Below, one piece after another: positions 44,873-54,586 of a stretch of 64,000 nt of DNA. Source of the DNA: Hydrogenispora ethanolica (GTDB taxonomy: Bacteria > Bacillota > UBA4882 > UBA8346); contig NZ_SLUN01000008.1 in NCBI RefSeq assembly GCF_004340685.1, positions 93,896-157,895 on the forward strand. Reading direction: 5' to 3'. Both the position numbers and the translations under genes were made by a program. A model generated the notes under the pieces. That model was not told where the DNA came from. It made no database searches and saw only the letters and a list, made by a program, of their open reading frames with translations. Positions within the stretch are counted from its first letter, which is position 1. The number at the start of each line of letters is the position of its first letter.

Positions 44873-47170
44873 ATGAGAATCAACCACAACATCCCGGCAT
44901 TATCCGCATTTCGCAACTTAGATTCCGCCAGCAATGTGATGTCCAAGTCGATGGAGAAACTCTCCTCGGGCCTGCGGATCAACCGGGCCGCCGACGACGC
45001 CGCGGGGCTCGCCATCTCCGAGACCATGCGCAGCCAGATCAAAGGCTTGACCCAAGCCACCCGCAACTCCCAGGACGCCATCTCCTTAATCCAGACCGCT
45101 GAAGGCGCGCTGACCGAGACCCACGCCATTCTCGACCGCATGCGCGAGCTGGCCGACCAAGCGGCCAACGCCACCTACACCGCGAATGACCGGATGGAGA
45201 TGCAGAAAGAGATCGATCAACTGAAAGACGAGATCGACCGGATCGGCAACACCACCACCTTCAACAACAAGAACCTGCTCGACGGTTCCGCCTCGGCCAT
45301 CATCTCCTCGGACAACGCCAACACCAGCGTCTTTGTGCGCGGCGCCGTCACCAACAGCGGCGCTTATACCCTGAGCGTCGACGCCACCGCCGGCCAGGGC
45401 CAGATCCAGAAGACCAACGTTTTCAAAGTCAAGGAAGGCGATGTAGTTTCCAATCTAGTCTATGACGCCAGTAAGTCCGGCATCAGCAAAGTGAACGTCA
45501 ATGGAGTCCAACACGGTAAATACGAGATTGACATAGCCGCTGGAAATCCAGCCGCTGGTGGTCCGGATGCATCGTTAACAGAAACATCACATTATTTCCA
45601 AAATGGTGCGGCTAGTATCTTTGGAACTGCTCCGGCTAATGTTGCTGCCAACACGGCTCAAAACGCTTCGCTTCTATTTGAGGTGACAGGCGTTGCCGGA
45701 GATAATGTATCTTACAAGATCAGTTATCATGTTGTTAACCTGGATGGCACTGTTTTAGATGGTGAGACAACAGCCTCTGCCAATTTATCCGCGGCCGGCA
45801 GCATTGCGCTGGGAGCCGGGTTGCCTACAATTGACTATGCTGCCGGGCTTGCCACTAATTTGAAAGTTGGGGATAAGGCAACTTACTTTATCAAGGCGGA
45901 TGCCAACACTGGTGTCAATGACACAGTTACCTCCAAATATGACGCAAACGGCGACGGCGATTATGCTGATACCGGAGAAGCAAAAACATATGTTTTGAAT
46001 GCGGGTGTCCTCAACAATAAGGCCAGTGACTTCAAAATGTATTCTCTGGATTCAAACGGAAAGGTTTATGACAGCAATATTGCTTTAACGGTCGGTGGTT
46101 TAACTACTCAAGCAGGTGCTGTGACCTTCACCGCTGAAGACGGTGCCGGCAAATTGGCTTCTTTGGATACCAAACTCTCCGCCATCGATAAGTTCACCGA
46201 CGCCAACGGCAAATTCCTGCTGGATCAACCGAAGACCATTACCCTGATCCAGGGAGATGGCAAAAAAACCTCGGTCCAACTGTACGCCAGCGACACGCTC
46301 AAAGATGTGGTCAATAAATTGAACAAAGCCATTGCCGATGATCTGGGCCAAGGCGAGATCGTGGGCGCGGCCAATGCCGACAAATTTGTCTCTTACGTTA
46401 CCACCGCCGACCCCTCCGGCGTGGAGGCCACCGGCGGCAGCATGGTCATCCGCTCCGCCAAAGCCGGAACCGACGGCCAGATCAACATCGTGGGCGACGA
46501 GGAAGTCATCAAGGCGCTCGGCCTTTCCAACCTGCAAGACGCCACCGAGAGCAACTATAGCGTGACGGTGACCGACGCCACCAATCCGTCCAACGTCATC
46601 GCCCAGAACGTCTCCATCCAGGGCAACAAGATCGTCGGCGTGGTCGACGAGAATGTCGATGTCCAGTTTGACAGCCAGGCTGATATCACCACCACCTGGG
46701 ACGCGACGACCAAAACCTTCAAAGCGGCCGCCAATGCTTCCAGCTCTTACAAAACCACCATTAACGTGGTGAATAATTCGCAGACCTTCCAGATCGGCGC
46801 CAACGAGGGCCAAGACATGACCGCCGCCATCGGCGACATGCGCGCGGCCGCGCTCGGCGTGGATAACATCCTGATCACCGACAGGGAATCCGCTTCCAAA
46901 GCCGTGACCGTCATCGACGCGGCGAAGAGCCGGGTATCGGCCCAACGGTCCAGCCTCGGCGCGGTCCAAAACCGCCTGGAACACACCATCAACAACCTGG
47001 GCGTGGCCACCGAGAATATGACCGCCTCCGAGAGCCGCATCCGCGACGTCGATATGGCTTCCGAGATGATGGAGTACACCAAGATGAACATCCTCAGCCA
47101 AGCCAGCCAGGCGATGTTGGCCCAAGCCAACCAGAAACCGCAACAAGCGCTGCAACTGTTGCAGGGCTAA
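44873..47170 (+). CDS. fliC: Flagellin 2, large form
   Basis: The 765-residue protein has the same conserved ends as flagellin 1 and the same outer core (FTAEDGAGKLASLDTKLSA, KFLLDQPKTITLIQGDGK). Residues about 220-380 differ strongly from both paralogues. They have visibly lower GC and different codon use than the flanking parts, which fits diversifying or exchanged surface domain material. Ribosome site AAGGAGGA. It has its own leader. Confidence 0.95.
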   Translation: MRINHNIPALSAFRNLDSASNVMSKSMEKLSSGLRINRAADDAAGLAISETMRSQIKGLTQATRNSQDAISLIQTAEGALTETHAILDRMRELADQAANATYTANDRMEMQKEIDQLKDEIDRIGNTTTFNNKNLLDGSASAIISSDNANTSVFVRGAVTNSGAYTLSVDATAGQGQIQKTNVFKVKEGDVVSNLVYDASKSGISKVNVNGVQHGKYEIDIAAGNPAAGGPDASLTETSHYFQNGAASIFGTAPANVAANTAQNASLLFEVTGVAGDNVSYKISYHVVNLDGTVLDGETTASANLSAAGSIALGAGLPTIDYAAGLATNLKVGDKATYFIKADANTGVNDTVTSKYDANGDGDYADTGEAKTYVLNAGVLNNKASDFKMYSLDSNGKVYDSNIALTVGGLTTQAGAVTFTAEDGAGKLASLDTKLSAIDKFTDANGKFLLDQPKTITLIQGDGKKTSVQLYASDTLKDVVNKLNKAIADDLGQGEIVGAANADKFVSYVTTADPSGVEATGGSMVIRSAKAGTDGQINIVGDEEVIKALGLSNLQDATESNYSVTVTDATNPSNVIAQNVSIQGNKIVGVVDENVDVQFDSQADITTTWDATTKTFKAAANASSSYKTTINVVNNSQTFQIGANEGQDMTAAIGDMRAAALGVDNILITDRESASKAVTVIDAAKSRVSAQRSSLGAVQNRLEHTINNLGVATENMTASESRIRDVDMASEMMEYTKMNILSQASQAMLAQANQKPQQALQLLQG

Positions 47171-47200
47171 GCGCGTAACCTCTTTATAATGTAAATGCTG

Positions 47201-47252
47201 GGAGTGGCCGGCGAAACAGCCATCCGGCTCGTTTCGATCCGGCCCACTCCTT
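47201..47252 (+). other. Long imperfect hairpin between flagellin 2 and spoVT
   Basis: GGAGTGGCCGG (47201) pairs with CCGGCCCACTCC (47239) with one bulge. Inside, CGAAAC pairs with GTTTCG and AGCC with GGCT. No T tract follows. It could be a terminator variant or a structured leader of the next gene. Confidence 0.6.
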
Positions 47253-47286
47253 AGCAGATTCGTAAACTACGATGTGAGGACGATGG

Positions 47287-47847
47287 ATGGCGATGGCTGG
47301 GATTGTGCGGCGGGTCGACGACTTAGGGCGAGTGGTCATTCCCAAGGAAATTCGAAAAATTTTATGGATCGGCGACGGCGATTCGATTGAGATTGTGGTA
47401 AACCGGGACGGCGAAGTCATTCTCAGAAAACATTCTCCCGCCGGCCGACTCGGCGATTTTGCGCAGGACTACGCCGACTCGCTGTATGAGTCGACCGGAC
47501 ATGAAGTCTGCATTGCCGACCGGGAAAAAGTGATCGCCGTTGCCGGCGCGCCGGCGGAAGAGTTTCTGAATAAGCCCCTCGCCGTGGCGGTCGCGCGAAG
47601 CATCATGGAACGCAAAACCGTGCGGATGTCCAGACCCGGCTCGCACCCGTACTGCGCGGGATGCCCCAGGGCAGAGACGGGGCGCTGCAGATTCACCGCT
47701 CAGGTGATTGTTCCGATTTGCACGGGAGGAGAGCCGATCGGCGTCATGATCCTCTCCACTCAGGAGCCGCATGGATCCATCGGCGAATTGGAGGCTCAGA
47801 TCGTCGAGACTGCCGCCGAATTTTTAGCGAAACAAATGAAACAGTAG
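47287..47847 (+). CDS. spoVT: SpoVT-type AbrB/GAF regulator with cysteine insertion
   Basis: The 186-residue protein has an N-terminal AbrB swapped-hairpin DNA-binding domain (GIVRRVDDLGRVVIPKEIRK, residues 5-55). The C-terminal GAF domain starts near YADSLYESTGHEVCIADREKVIAVAG. This is the SpoVT architecture, a late forespore transcription regulator. It differs by a cysteine cluster C-x2-C-x7-C (YCAGCPRAETGRCRF) in the GAF domain, not seen in B. subtilis SpoVT. Its place between flagellins 2 and 3 suggests it may control them. TGAGGACG precedes ATG 47287. Confidence 0.88.
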   Translation: MAMAGIVRRVDDLGRVVIPKEIRKILWIGDGDSIEIVVNRDGEVILRKHSPAGRLGDFAQDYADSLYESTGHEVCIADREKVIAVAGAPAEEFLNKPLAVAVARSIMERKTVRMSRPGSHPYCAGCPRAETGRCRFTAQVIVPICTGGEPIGVMILSTQEPHGSIGELEAQIVETAAEFLAKQMKQ

Positions 47848-47886
47848 TTTTCGGTTTTTCATTCGACCGTATATGGAAACGGATTA

Positions 47887-47925
47887 AGCCAAAGTGGCGG
47901 TAATTGCCCCGCCACTTTGGCTTTT
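47887..47925 (+). terminator. Terminator of the spoVT-like gene
   Basis: A 14-bp perfect stem (AGCCAAAGTGGCGG with CCGCCACTTTGGCT) followed by TTTT. Confidence 0.9.
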
Positions 47926-48205
47926 ATCGTTAAACGGCGAGCAAGCTCCTCTTCGCGCGAATATTATTTTTAGATGGAATCAAAAGTCACAGCCCTACTC
48001 CAATGAGCGAATAACGGCTGTGATTTTTTTTATTTCCGGATATGAAATTCCAGTTTCCAATAATCGTTTGGCCGGACCAATCCGGTTAAGTTCAAATTGT
48101 TGGGGAAGACTGTGAAAATGCTTGGTATTACAGTATTTTACGAAGACTCATAACATTACATAATGTATCAGTCGAAATTTTTTGTTCAAGTTGAAAAAAT
48201 TCCCC

Positions 48206-48233
48206 TAAAGATTTCCGTCAAATAGACGAATAA
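48206..48233 (+). promoter_or_regulatory. Possible SigD-type promoter of flagellin 3
   Basis: TAAA at 48206-48209, then 17 bp, then CGAATAA, close to the TAAA-N15-GCCGATAA pattern of flagellar sigma factors. The start codon is about 150 bp downstream. The remainder of 47926-48384 has no gene. Confidence 0.4.
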
Positions 48234-48384
48234 GATTATGAGGGGATAGCGTCGGTTGATCAGGAGGATCGCCGATGGATCCGGTCTCCGGATGTTTTCG
48301 CGGGCGGCCGACCGTGAGGCGGACGGGAGAACCGGTAGCTTATCCTAAAAGTAAAAAAATAAAATTTCAAGGAGGAACTTTACA

Positions 48385-50676
48385 ATGAGAATCAACCACA
48401 ACATCCCGGCGTTGACCGCGTTCCGTAGCATGGACGCAGCCAGCAACACCATGTCCAAGTCGATGGAGAAACTCTCCTCGGGCCTGCGGATCAACCGGGC
48501 CGCCGACGACGCCGCGGGACTGGCCATCTCCGAGACCATGCGCGGCCAGATCAAAGGCTTGAACCAGGCCACCCGCAACTCCCAGGACGCCATCTCGCTG
48601 ATTCAGACCGCTGAGGGCGCCCTGACTGAGACCCACTCGATCCTCGACCGGATGCGCGAATTGGCGAACCAAGCGGCGAACGCCACCTATACCGCTAACG
48701 ACCGGCTGGAGATGCAAAAAGAGATTGATCAGTTGAAAGACGAGATCGACCGGATCGGCAATACCACCACCTTCAACAACAAGAACCTGCTCGACGGTTC
48801 CGCTTCGGCCATCGTTTCCACAGATAAGGCCAGCACTCAGGTCTATGCCCGCGGCGCCATCACCAACAGCGGCGCTTACAAGCTGACCATTGATGCAACC
48901 GCAGGCAAAGGCCAGATTCAGAAAACCAATGTCTTTAAAGTCGCTTCGGGCGATGTGACCTCCAATCTAACCATTGTCGACGGGACTGGTATCAATTCAG
49001 TGGAAGTGGACGGTCTGCAACACGGGACCTATGGTGTTAATGCCGCTGCTAGCGCCGGTGGTGCCGCAGCTCTGACGTCAGCTGGACTTTATGTGCAAAA
49101 TACCGCTTCTACGGCTACCAATGTATTTGGTTCTACTACTGATCCAACTCTTACCTATACTGGTACTAACAATCTTTCGCTTTTGATGGAAGTCACAGAT
49201 ATAAGCGGTGCTAATGTTACTTATAAGATTTCTTATAAGAGTATCTCTCAGACCGGAGCCGTCACGGAAGGTTCTTTTGACGCTACGGTCGATATTACCG
49301 CTGGCGGTGATATTGATATCAGTTCTATAGGTGCGGCTGGCGATGAACTTGCAATAGCTGCTGGTACTGTTGGTAACATAACAGTCGGCGACAAACAGGC
49401 CTTATTTATCAAACCCACGGATGCCGCGGCCGGCGCTGATACCACCGTCGCGATTAATGATGGCAATGTCGCTAATGTCAAAGCTACTTACGTGTTTGAT
49501 GCTGGAGCCCTGAACAACAAATCAACGGATCTGAGCTTCTATCAAGTGGATGCCAATGGTAAAGTTTACAATGGTAAAATTAGCCTGGATGTCGGCGGCT
49601 TGACCGTTGCCGCAAACAACGAAGTCACTTTCACCGCCGAAGACGGCGCCGGCAAATTGGCCGCGCTCGACACCAAACTTGCCAATATTGACAAGTTCAC
49701 CGATGAGAACGGCAAGTTCTTGCTGGATCAACCGAAGACTTTGACTTTGGTCCAAGGCGACGGCAAAAAGACCACGGTCAAACTGTATGCCAGCGATACG
49801 CTCCAAGATGTGGTCAAGAAATTGAACGACGCCATCGGGAACGATCTTGGCCAAAAGGCTTTATTGAGCGATGCGGATGATGCCGATAAATTTGTCTCCT
49901 TTGTAACCACTCCGGGGACTACCGGCGTTGAAACAGCGTCCAGCACCCTGGTAATCCGCTCCGCCAAAGCTGGCGCCGACGGCCAGATCAATATCATCGG
50001 CGATGAGGAGATCGTCAAGGCCCTTGGCCTATCGAACGTACAAGAAGCCACCGAGAGCAACTACAAGGTGACGGTGACCGACGCCACCAACCCGTCCAAC
50101 GTCATTGCTCAGAACGTTTCCGTTCAAGGCAATAAGATCGTCGGCGTGGTCGATGAGAATATCGATGTCGCCTTTGACAGCCAGGCTGATATCACCACCA
50201 CCTGGGATGCTACGACCAAAACCTTTAAAGCTGTCGCCAATACTGCCAGCTCTTATGAAACTACTATTAATTTGGTGAATAATTCGCAAACCTTCCAGAT
50301 CGGCGCCAATGAAGGCCAGGACATGACCGCCGCCATCGGCGACATGCGCGCGGCCGCGCTCGGCGTGGACAACATCCTGGTCACCGACCGCGAATCCGCG
50401 GCCAAAGCCGTGACCATCATCGACGCGGCGAAAAGCCAGGTGTCGGCCCAACGGTCCAGCCTCGGCGCGGTCCAGAACCGTCTGGAACACACCATCAACA
50501 ACCTGGGCGTGGCCACCGAGAATATGACTTCTTCCGAGAGCCGTATCCGCGACGTCGACATGGCTTCCGAGATGATGGAGTACACCAAGATGAACATCCT
50601 CAGCCAAGCCAGCCAGGCGATGCTGGCCCAAGCCAATCAAAAACCGCAACAAGCGCTGCAACTGTTGCAAGGTTAA
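48385..50676 (+). CDS. fliC: Flagellin 3, large form
   Basis: The 763-residue paralogue has conserved D0/D1 ends and outer core nearly identical to flagellin 2. A unique low-GC stretch lies at residues about 215-375 (codons rich in T-ending forms). The three proteins keep nearly the same length despite unrelated central segments. Ribosome site AAGGAGGAA. It ends in a strong terminator. Confidence 0.95.
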   Translation: MRINHNIPALTAFRSMDAASNTMSKSMEKLSSGLRINRAADDAAGLAISETMRGQIKGLNQATRNSQDAISLIQTAEGALTETHSILDRMRELANQAANATYTANDRLEMQKEIDQLKDEIDRIGNTTTFNNKNLLDGSASAIVSTDKASTQVYARGAITNSGAYKLTIDATAGKGQIQKTNVFKVASGDVTSNLTIVDGTGINSVEVDGLQHGTYGVNAAASAGGAAALTSAGLYVQNTASTATNVFGSTTDPTLTYTGTNNLSLLMEVTDISGANVTYKISYKSISQTGAVTEGSFDATVDITAGGDIDISSIGAAGDELAIAAGTVGNITVGDKQALFIKPTDAAAGADTTVAINDGNVANVKATYVFDAGALNNKSTDLSFYQVDANGKVYNGKISLDVGGLTVAANNEVTFTAEDGAGKLAALDTKLANIDKFTDENGKFLLDQPKTLTLVQGDGKKTTVKLYASDTLQDVVKKLNDAIGNDLGQKALLSDADDADKFVSFVTTPGTTGVETASSTLVIRSAKAGADGQINIIGDEEIVKALGLSNVQEATESNYKVTVTDATNPSNVIAQNVSVQGNKIVGVVDENIDVAFDSQADITTTWDATTKTFKAVANTASSYETTINLVNNSQTFQIGANEGQDMTAAIGDMRAAALGVDNILVTDRESAAKAVTIIDAAKSQVSAQRSSLGAVQNRLEHTINNLGVATENMTSSESRIRDVDMASEMMEYTKMNILSQASQAMLAQANQKPQQALQLLQG

Positions 50677-50705
50677 GGTTTGTTCCGTTCGTTTTTCAAA
50701 ACGCG

Positions 50706-50743
50706 GGGCCGTCCCGGAAGCAATTCCGGGAACGGCCCTTTTT
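50706..50743 (+). terminator. Terminator of flagellin 3
   Basis: A stem of GGGCCGT plus CCGGAA pairs with TTCCGG plus ACGGCCC, with a small bulge, and ends in TTTTT. Confidence 0.9.
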
Positions 50744-50850
50744 CTTTGTGAAGCAACGATATCGGTTCTACGGGTTAAACTGAGGAATGAAGTTGCTGTC
50801 AGCCAAGTATAACTAAAGATTTTTCGGGAAAAAACCGAAGATCAATTATA

Positions 50851-50946
50851 TGCGACGACATGATTTGAATCCCATGATTTGCGAAAAAACGGTGAAGCGT
50901 TCGTTATTTTCGCAAATCATAGCCACGAAGGATTCATGTCGTTGCA
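50851..50946 (+). other. Nested long inverted repeat upstream of a flagellar-cluster gene
   Basis: The inner arms ATGATTTGCGAAAA (50874-50887) and TTTTCGCAAATCAT (50907-50920) are a perfect 14-bp pair. The outer arms TGCGACGACATGA/AATCC and GGATTCATGTCGTTGCA pair around it with a small bulge. It sits 40 bp before the next start codon and could be a structured mRNA leader. Confidence 0.75.
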
Positions 50947-50987
50947 TAGAGAATAGGAAATCCTCAAAATTGAAGGGACGGATCGGA

Positions 50988-51338
50988 ATGACCAGGGAAG
51001 AATTGGACCAGACGATTCTGACGTATAATGACTACCTCGACAAAATGACCGGGGTGATCGGGCATATCTGCGACGATATCCGGGAGACGGAGCTGGAGGC
51101 GGTTCAAACAGTGCTGCCGGCGATCATTGACGGCGTGGCCTGGATTTATGACGCCGCGGAAGGGCTCGTCGGCATGGGGCTGCTGGAAGAGCGGAAATTC
51201 CAATGCTTGCAAAGCACCATCCACGAGCTGGGCGAGACGTTCGAAAAGCAGGACCTGACCCGGATGTATTCGCTATTCAGCCAGACGCTGTTCCCGGCAT
51301 TAATCGATTTGAAGATCACTGCCGCCTCCGAAGCGTAG
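50988..51338 (+). CDS. Flagellar-cluster protein of unknown function
   Basis: The 116-residue, mostly helical protein starts MTREELDQTILTYNDYLDKM. It has no signal peptide or membrane helix. I recognise no family. Its size, helical content and location between flagellin and flaG are compatible with an export chaperone or regulator, but nothing proves this. ATG 50988 follows AAGGGACGGATCGG. The in-frame upstream region falls inside the long hairpin and is unlikely to be coding. Confidence 0.6.
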   Translation: MTREELDQTILTYNDYLDKMTGVIGHICDDIRETELEAVQTVLPAIIDGVAWIYDAAEGLVGMGLLEERKFQCLQSTIHELGETFEKQDLTRMYSLFSQTLFPALIDLKITAASEA

Positions 51339-51465
51339 CCAAGGATTTGCCGGAAGGATGCAAAAAAGGAAATTCCTCTAAATTATTTTACGGAAATAGC
51401 CGATACATAATTAGAAGGTTTTCATTTTGAAACCGCCAAATCTTTGACAAGGAGGATTGGAGATC

Positions 51466-51828
51466 ATGCGGATTCAACCTGTCTCTGACCCGAATAATCA
51501 GCCGTCCCTCGCAGCACGGATGCTGCCGGAAACTCCCAAACCCAATCATGAAACGGGTCTTCAATCAAATCAGCCGGCTGATGCCGCTGTTAGTCAGCCT
51601 GCGGATCCCAAGAAGATCGATAAAGCCGTTGAAGTGGCCAATCAGTTGATGGAAGAGGTCGATCTGAGCTTTAAGTATTATCGGGACGAGGCGACTCACA
51701 TTGATGTGATTCAGGTGGTCGATGACGCGACCGGGGACGTGATCAAACAGTTCCCGCCCGAAGATATCTTGAAGATGGTCGCCAAGATGTACGAGTTATG
51801 GGGGATTTTTGTGGACGAAAAGGCCTGA
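51466..51828 (+). CDS. flaG: FlaG family protein
   Basis: The 120-residue protein has a Pro/Asn/Gln-rich N-terminal half. The C-terminal domain has EEVDLSFKYYRDEATHIDVIQVVDDATGDVIKQFPPEDILK, whose V-I-K-Q-F-P-P-E-D core defines FlaG. FlaG affects filament length in some bacteria. ATG 51466 follows AAGGAGGATTGG at proper distance. It precedes fliD, the usual order. Confidence 0.92.
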   Translation: MRIQPVSDPNNQPSLAARMLPETPKPNHETGLQSNQPADAAVSQPADPKKIDKAVEVANQLMEEVDLSFKYYRDEATHIDVIQVVDDATGDVIKQFPPEDILKMVAKMYELWGIFVDEKA

Positions 51829-51908
51829 TAAAAATTCTCCGCAACAGTCACGGTTTTTATTTTCTCCTGTCCCGGTAACGAGGACAGGCGGCATGGAGGT
51901 TGATAGCA

Positions 51909-54557
51909 ATGACCAGTGTGGCAAGTTCAAGCAGCGGCGTCTCCAATGTGGGTCGCGTGACCGGATTGGGAACCGGTTTGGACATCGAGAGCATCATCGA
52001 GCAGACGATGAAGGCCAAACAGGCGCCTTTGAATAAGTTAAAACAGCAACAACAGTTGTTAACTTGGAAGCAGGACGCTTACAGGGAACAGAATACTGCT
52101 TTATCAAGCCTGCAGGATCTGGTTCGTGATTTACGATACGAAACCACCTTTAACACCCGGAAGGCCACGACGACCAATTCGCAGGCGGTGAATGCCACGG
52201 CGGCCGCCAATTCCTTGAGCGGAACCTATAGCATCAATGTATCCCAATTGGCGACCGCGGCTGTGAATTCGAGCCAGACCGCGATGACGATCGGCTCTTC
52301 CTTGACCGGCAACTACATTACCGAAGCCGTCATTGACGCGGAACATAATCAGTTCTCCATCGTGGTGGACGGCGTGGCCAAGACGATTACATTGCCGCCG
52401 AGCGCCTATGGGACGTATAAGATGAACCCGGTGACGAGTTCAGGGGAAAAGTCCCTGGATGATCTGGCGGGCGCCATTCAAACTCAGTTGAATGGGGCGG
52501 GTTTCGCCGTTCCGGTGTACGCCAAGGCCACCACCGATAACGAACTCGTCTTTTACACCAAGGCGGATGGAGCCAATCATACGTTGGTCATGATGGACAG
52601 CGCGAGCAATAATGCTTTGGGAGTGATCGGCTTTCATAATAAAGCCACTTCTAAGGCGTTGGTCAGCGAACCGTTGGTTCTCACGCCCGATCAGAAGATC
52701 GTTATCGATTCCAATAATAAAAAGTTCAAAATCGCGTTGGGAGACGGATCCTATCAAGAGGTCACGCTGGACGAGAAGGACGGCGGCTATACCATTGCGG
52801 AGTTGGCGGCGGAGATCGAGACGAAGGTCCGGGCCCTGGGTGGCGATTATGATAAGGTCCGGGTATCGACCACCAACTACAACCAGCTATGCATCGAGAC
52901 GGTGGCCGACGACAATAAGCCGTTATCGATCAAGCTAGGCGCGGCTTCTACCGCCGACGCTTTGGATGTGCTCCGTTTCAGCGACGGGGTCAGTTCCAAC
53001 ACCGGACAGGCCGGATTGAATACCTCGGCTTCGCTGATTAGCCAGAAAGACCGCTTCCTGAATTCGGACTTTTTTGATACCCATTACGCGGATCCCAATG
53101 ATGCTACCAAAGGCGTATTCAGCTTCTCCATTAACGGACAGTCGTTCACCTTTAACGTATCCAATACGCTGGATGAGATCATCAACGGGATAAATTCCAA
53201 CACCGCGGCCGGAGTATTCGCCTTTTATGACAGTTACAAGGACAAACTGGTGTTAACCTCCACCAAGACCGGCGATCTGAACACTAATGGGCCGGATATT
53301 CAGATTACCGATTCGAGCAATTTTTTGAGCCAGGTGTTGAATATCACTGCCGCCGGAGAGGTCAGCGGCAAGAACGCCATTGTCTCCATCAACGGGTATG
53401 AAACGCAGCAGCAGGGCAATAGCTTTACCATGAATAACACGACCTTCAACCTGACCGGTCTCGGCTTGGCCACCATTACCGTAGCCCCCGACACCACGGG
53501 GATCGCCGATAAGGTTCAAGCCTTTGTGGATAAATACAACACCATTATCGCCGCGATGAATGCCGAAATTACCGAGACCCGGGCAAAGGTCCCTGGCGAC
53601 AAATACGCATACTATGAGCCGCTCACCGACGATCAGCGCAAAGAACTTTCCGAGGACCAGATCAAACAGTGGGAGGAGAAAGCCAAACAAGGCGTGCTCC
53701 ATAGCGATGACATCCTATCCGGTTGTCTGAAGACGATGCGGATGGATCTGGCTTCGACGCGGAATGTGCAGACGATGATGAGTGGCGCCGCGCTTTCGGG
53801 TACCATCAACTTGAGCGGCGCGAACCGGTTCCTGGTGACTTTCGGCAATGAAACGCGCGAGATCCAGTTGGATGCGCGCTCCTATTCAGCCAGTGAATAT
53901 GATCAACTGGTCAAGGATGTGCAACAAAAAATGGATGCCGCCTTCGGCCAAGGCAGTATTCAGGTGGCGCTGAACGGGAGCAACCAGCTCACCATGACCA
54001 CCAGTGGTATCAAGGTTTCGTTAAATAACGGCTCAAGCAACAGCGGACTCAATTTGCTCGGGTTCAACGATGGCGCCACCCTGAAGCCACAGGTGAAAAG
54101 TTTGGCGGAGATCGGGATTACGACAGCCACCGGTTCCAGTGCCTACGCGGAAAAAGGCAAGCTTTATCTGGACAAGGATAAACTGGCTGCGGCGATTATG
54201 GAGGATCCCGAGGGAGTGATCGCTCTCTTGACCAATAACGGCTCGGTTGCGACTGAGGATGGTCCGACCACCGACGTTAGCAGGCAGGGTATTTTCTACC
54301 GTCTTTATGATTCGATTGATGCCACGATGAAGAAGATCAATGCCGAGGCCGGCGTGGCCGGCTCGGATTCCACGCAGACGGTCATCGGTAAACAGCTGAC
54401 GAACATCGGCAAACAAATTACGACCACCCAAGACCGGTTGGATGCCGAAGAATCCAGGTTATATACAATGTATAACAATATGGACACCATGATCGCCCGG
54501 ATGAACAGTCAATTGTCGGCGATCCTCGGGATGTTTGACACTGGTAATTCGCAATGA
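51909..54557 (+). CDS. fliD: Flagellar hook-associated protein FliD (filament cap), large form
   Basis: The 882-residue protein has the N-terminal FliD_N domain (GLGTGLDIESIIEQTMKAKQAPL, near 18-40) and a C-terminal FliD_C domain, with a helical end (TTQDRLDAEESRLYTMYNNMDTMIARMNSQL). FliD forms the cap where flagellin subunits fold into the filament. Typical lengths are 450-650, so the central region is much enlarged, parallel to the enlarged flagellins. GGAGG is 9 nt before ATG 51909. Confidence 0.95.
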   Translation: MTSVASSSSGVSNVGRVTGLGTGLDIESIIEQTMKAKQAPLNKLKQQQQLLTWKQDAYREQNTALSSLQDLVRDLRYETTFNTRKATTTNSQAVNATAAANSLSGTYSINVSQLATAAVNSSQTAMTIGSSLTGNYITEAVIDAEHNQFSIVVDGVAKTITLPPSAYGTYKMNPVTSSGEKSLDDLAGAIQTQLNGAGFAVPVYAKATTDNELVFYTKADGANHTLVMMDSASNNALGVIGFHNKATSKALVSEPLVLTPDQKIVIDSNNKKFKIALGDGSYQEVTLDEKDGGYTIAELAAEIETKVRALGGDYDKVRVSTTNYNQLCIETVADDNKPLSIKLGAASTADALDVLRFSDGVSSNTGQAGLNTSASLISQKDRFLNSDFFDTHYADPNDATKGVFSFSINGQSFTFNVSNTLDEIINGINSNTAAGVFAFYDSYKDKLVLTSTKTGDLNTNGPDIQITDSSNFLSQVLNITAAGEVSGKNAIVSINGYETQQQGNSFTMNNTTFNLTGLGLATITVAPDTTGIADKVQAFVDKYNTIIAAMNAEITETRAKVPGDKYAYYEPLTDDQRKELSEDQIKQWEEKAKQGVLHSDDILSGCLKTMRMDLASTRNVQTMMSGAALSGTINLSGANRFLVTFGNETREIQLDARSYSASEYDQLVKDVQQKMDAAFGQGSIQVALNGSNQLTMTTSGIKVSLNNGSSNSGLNLLGFNDGATLKPQVKSLAEIGITTATGSSAYAEKGKLYLDKDKLAAAIMEDPEGVIALLTNNGSVATEDGPTTDVSRQGIFYRLYDSIDATMKKINAEAGVAGSDSTQTVIGKQLTNIGKQITTTQDRLDAEESRLYTMYNNMDTMIARMNSQLSAILGMFDTGNSQ

Positions 54558-54586
54558 TGAGTTGATAAACTGGAGATGGTAAACGG

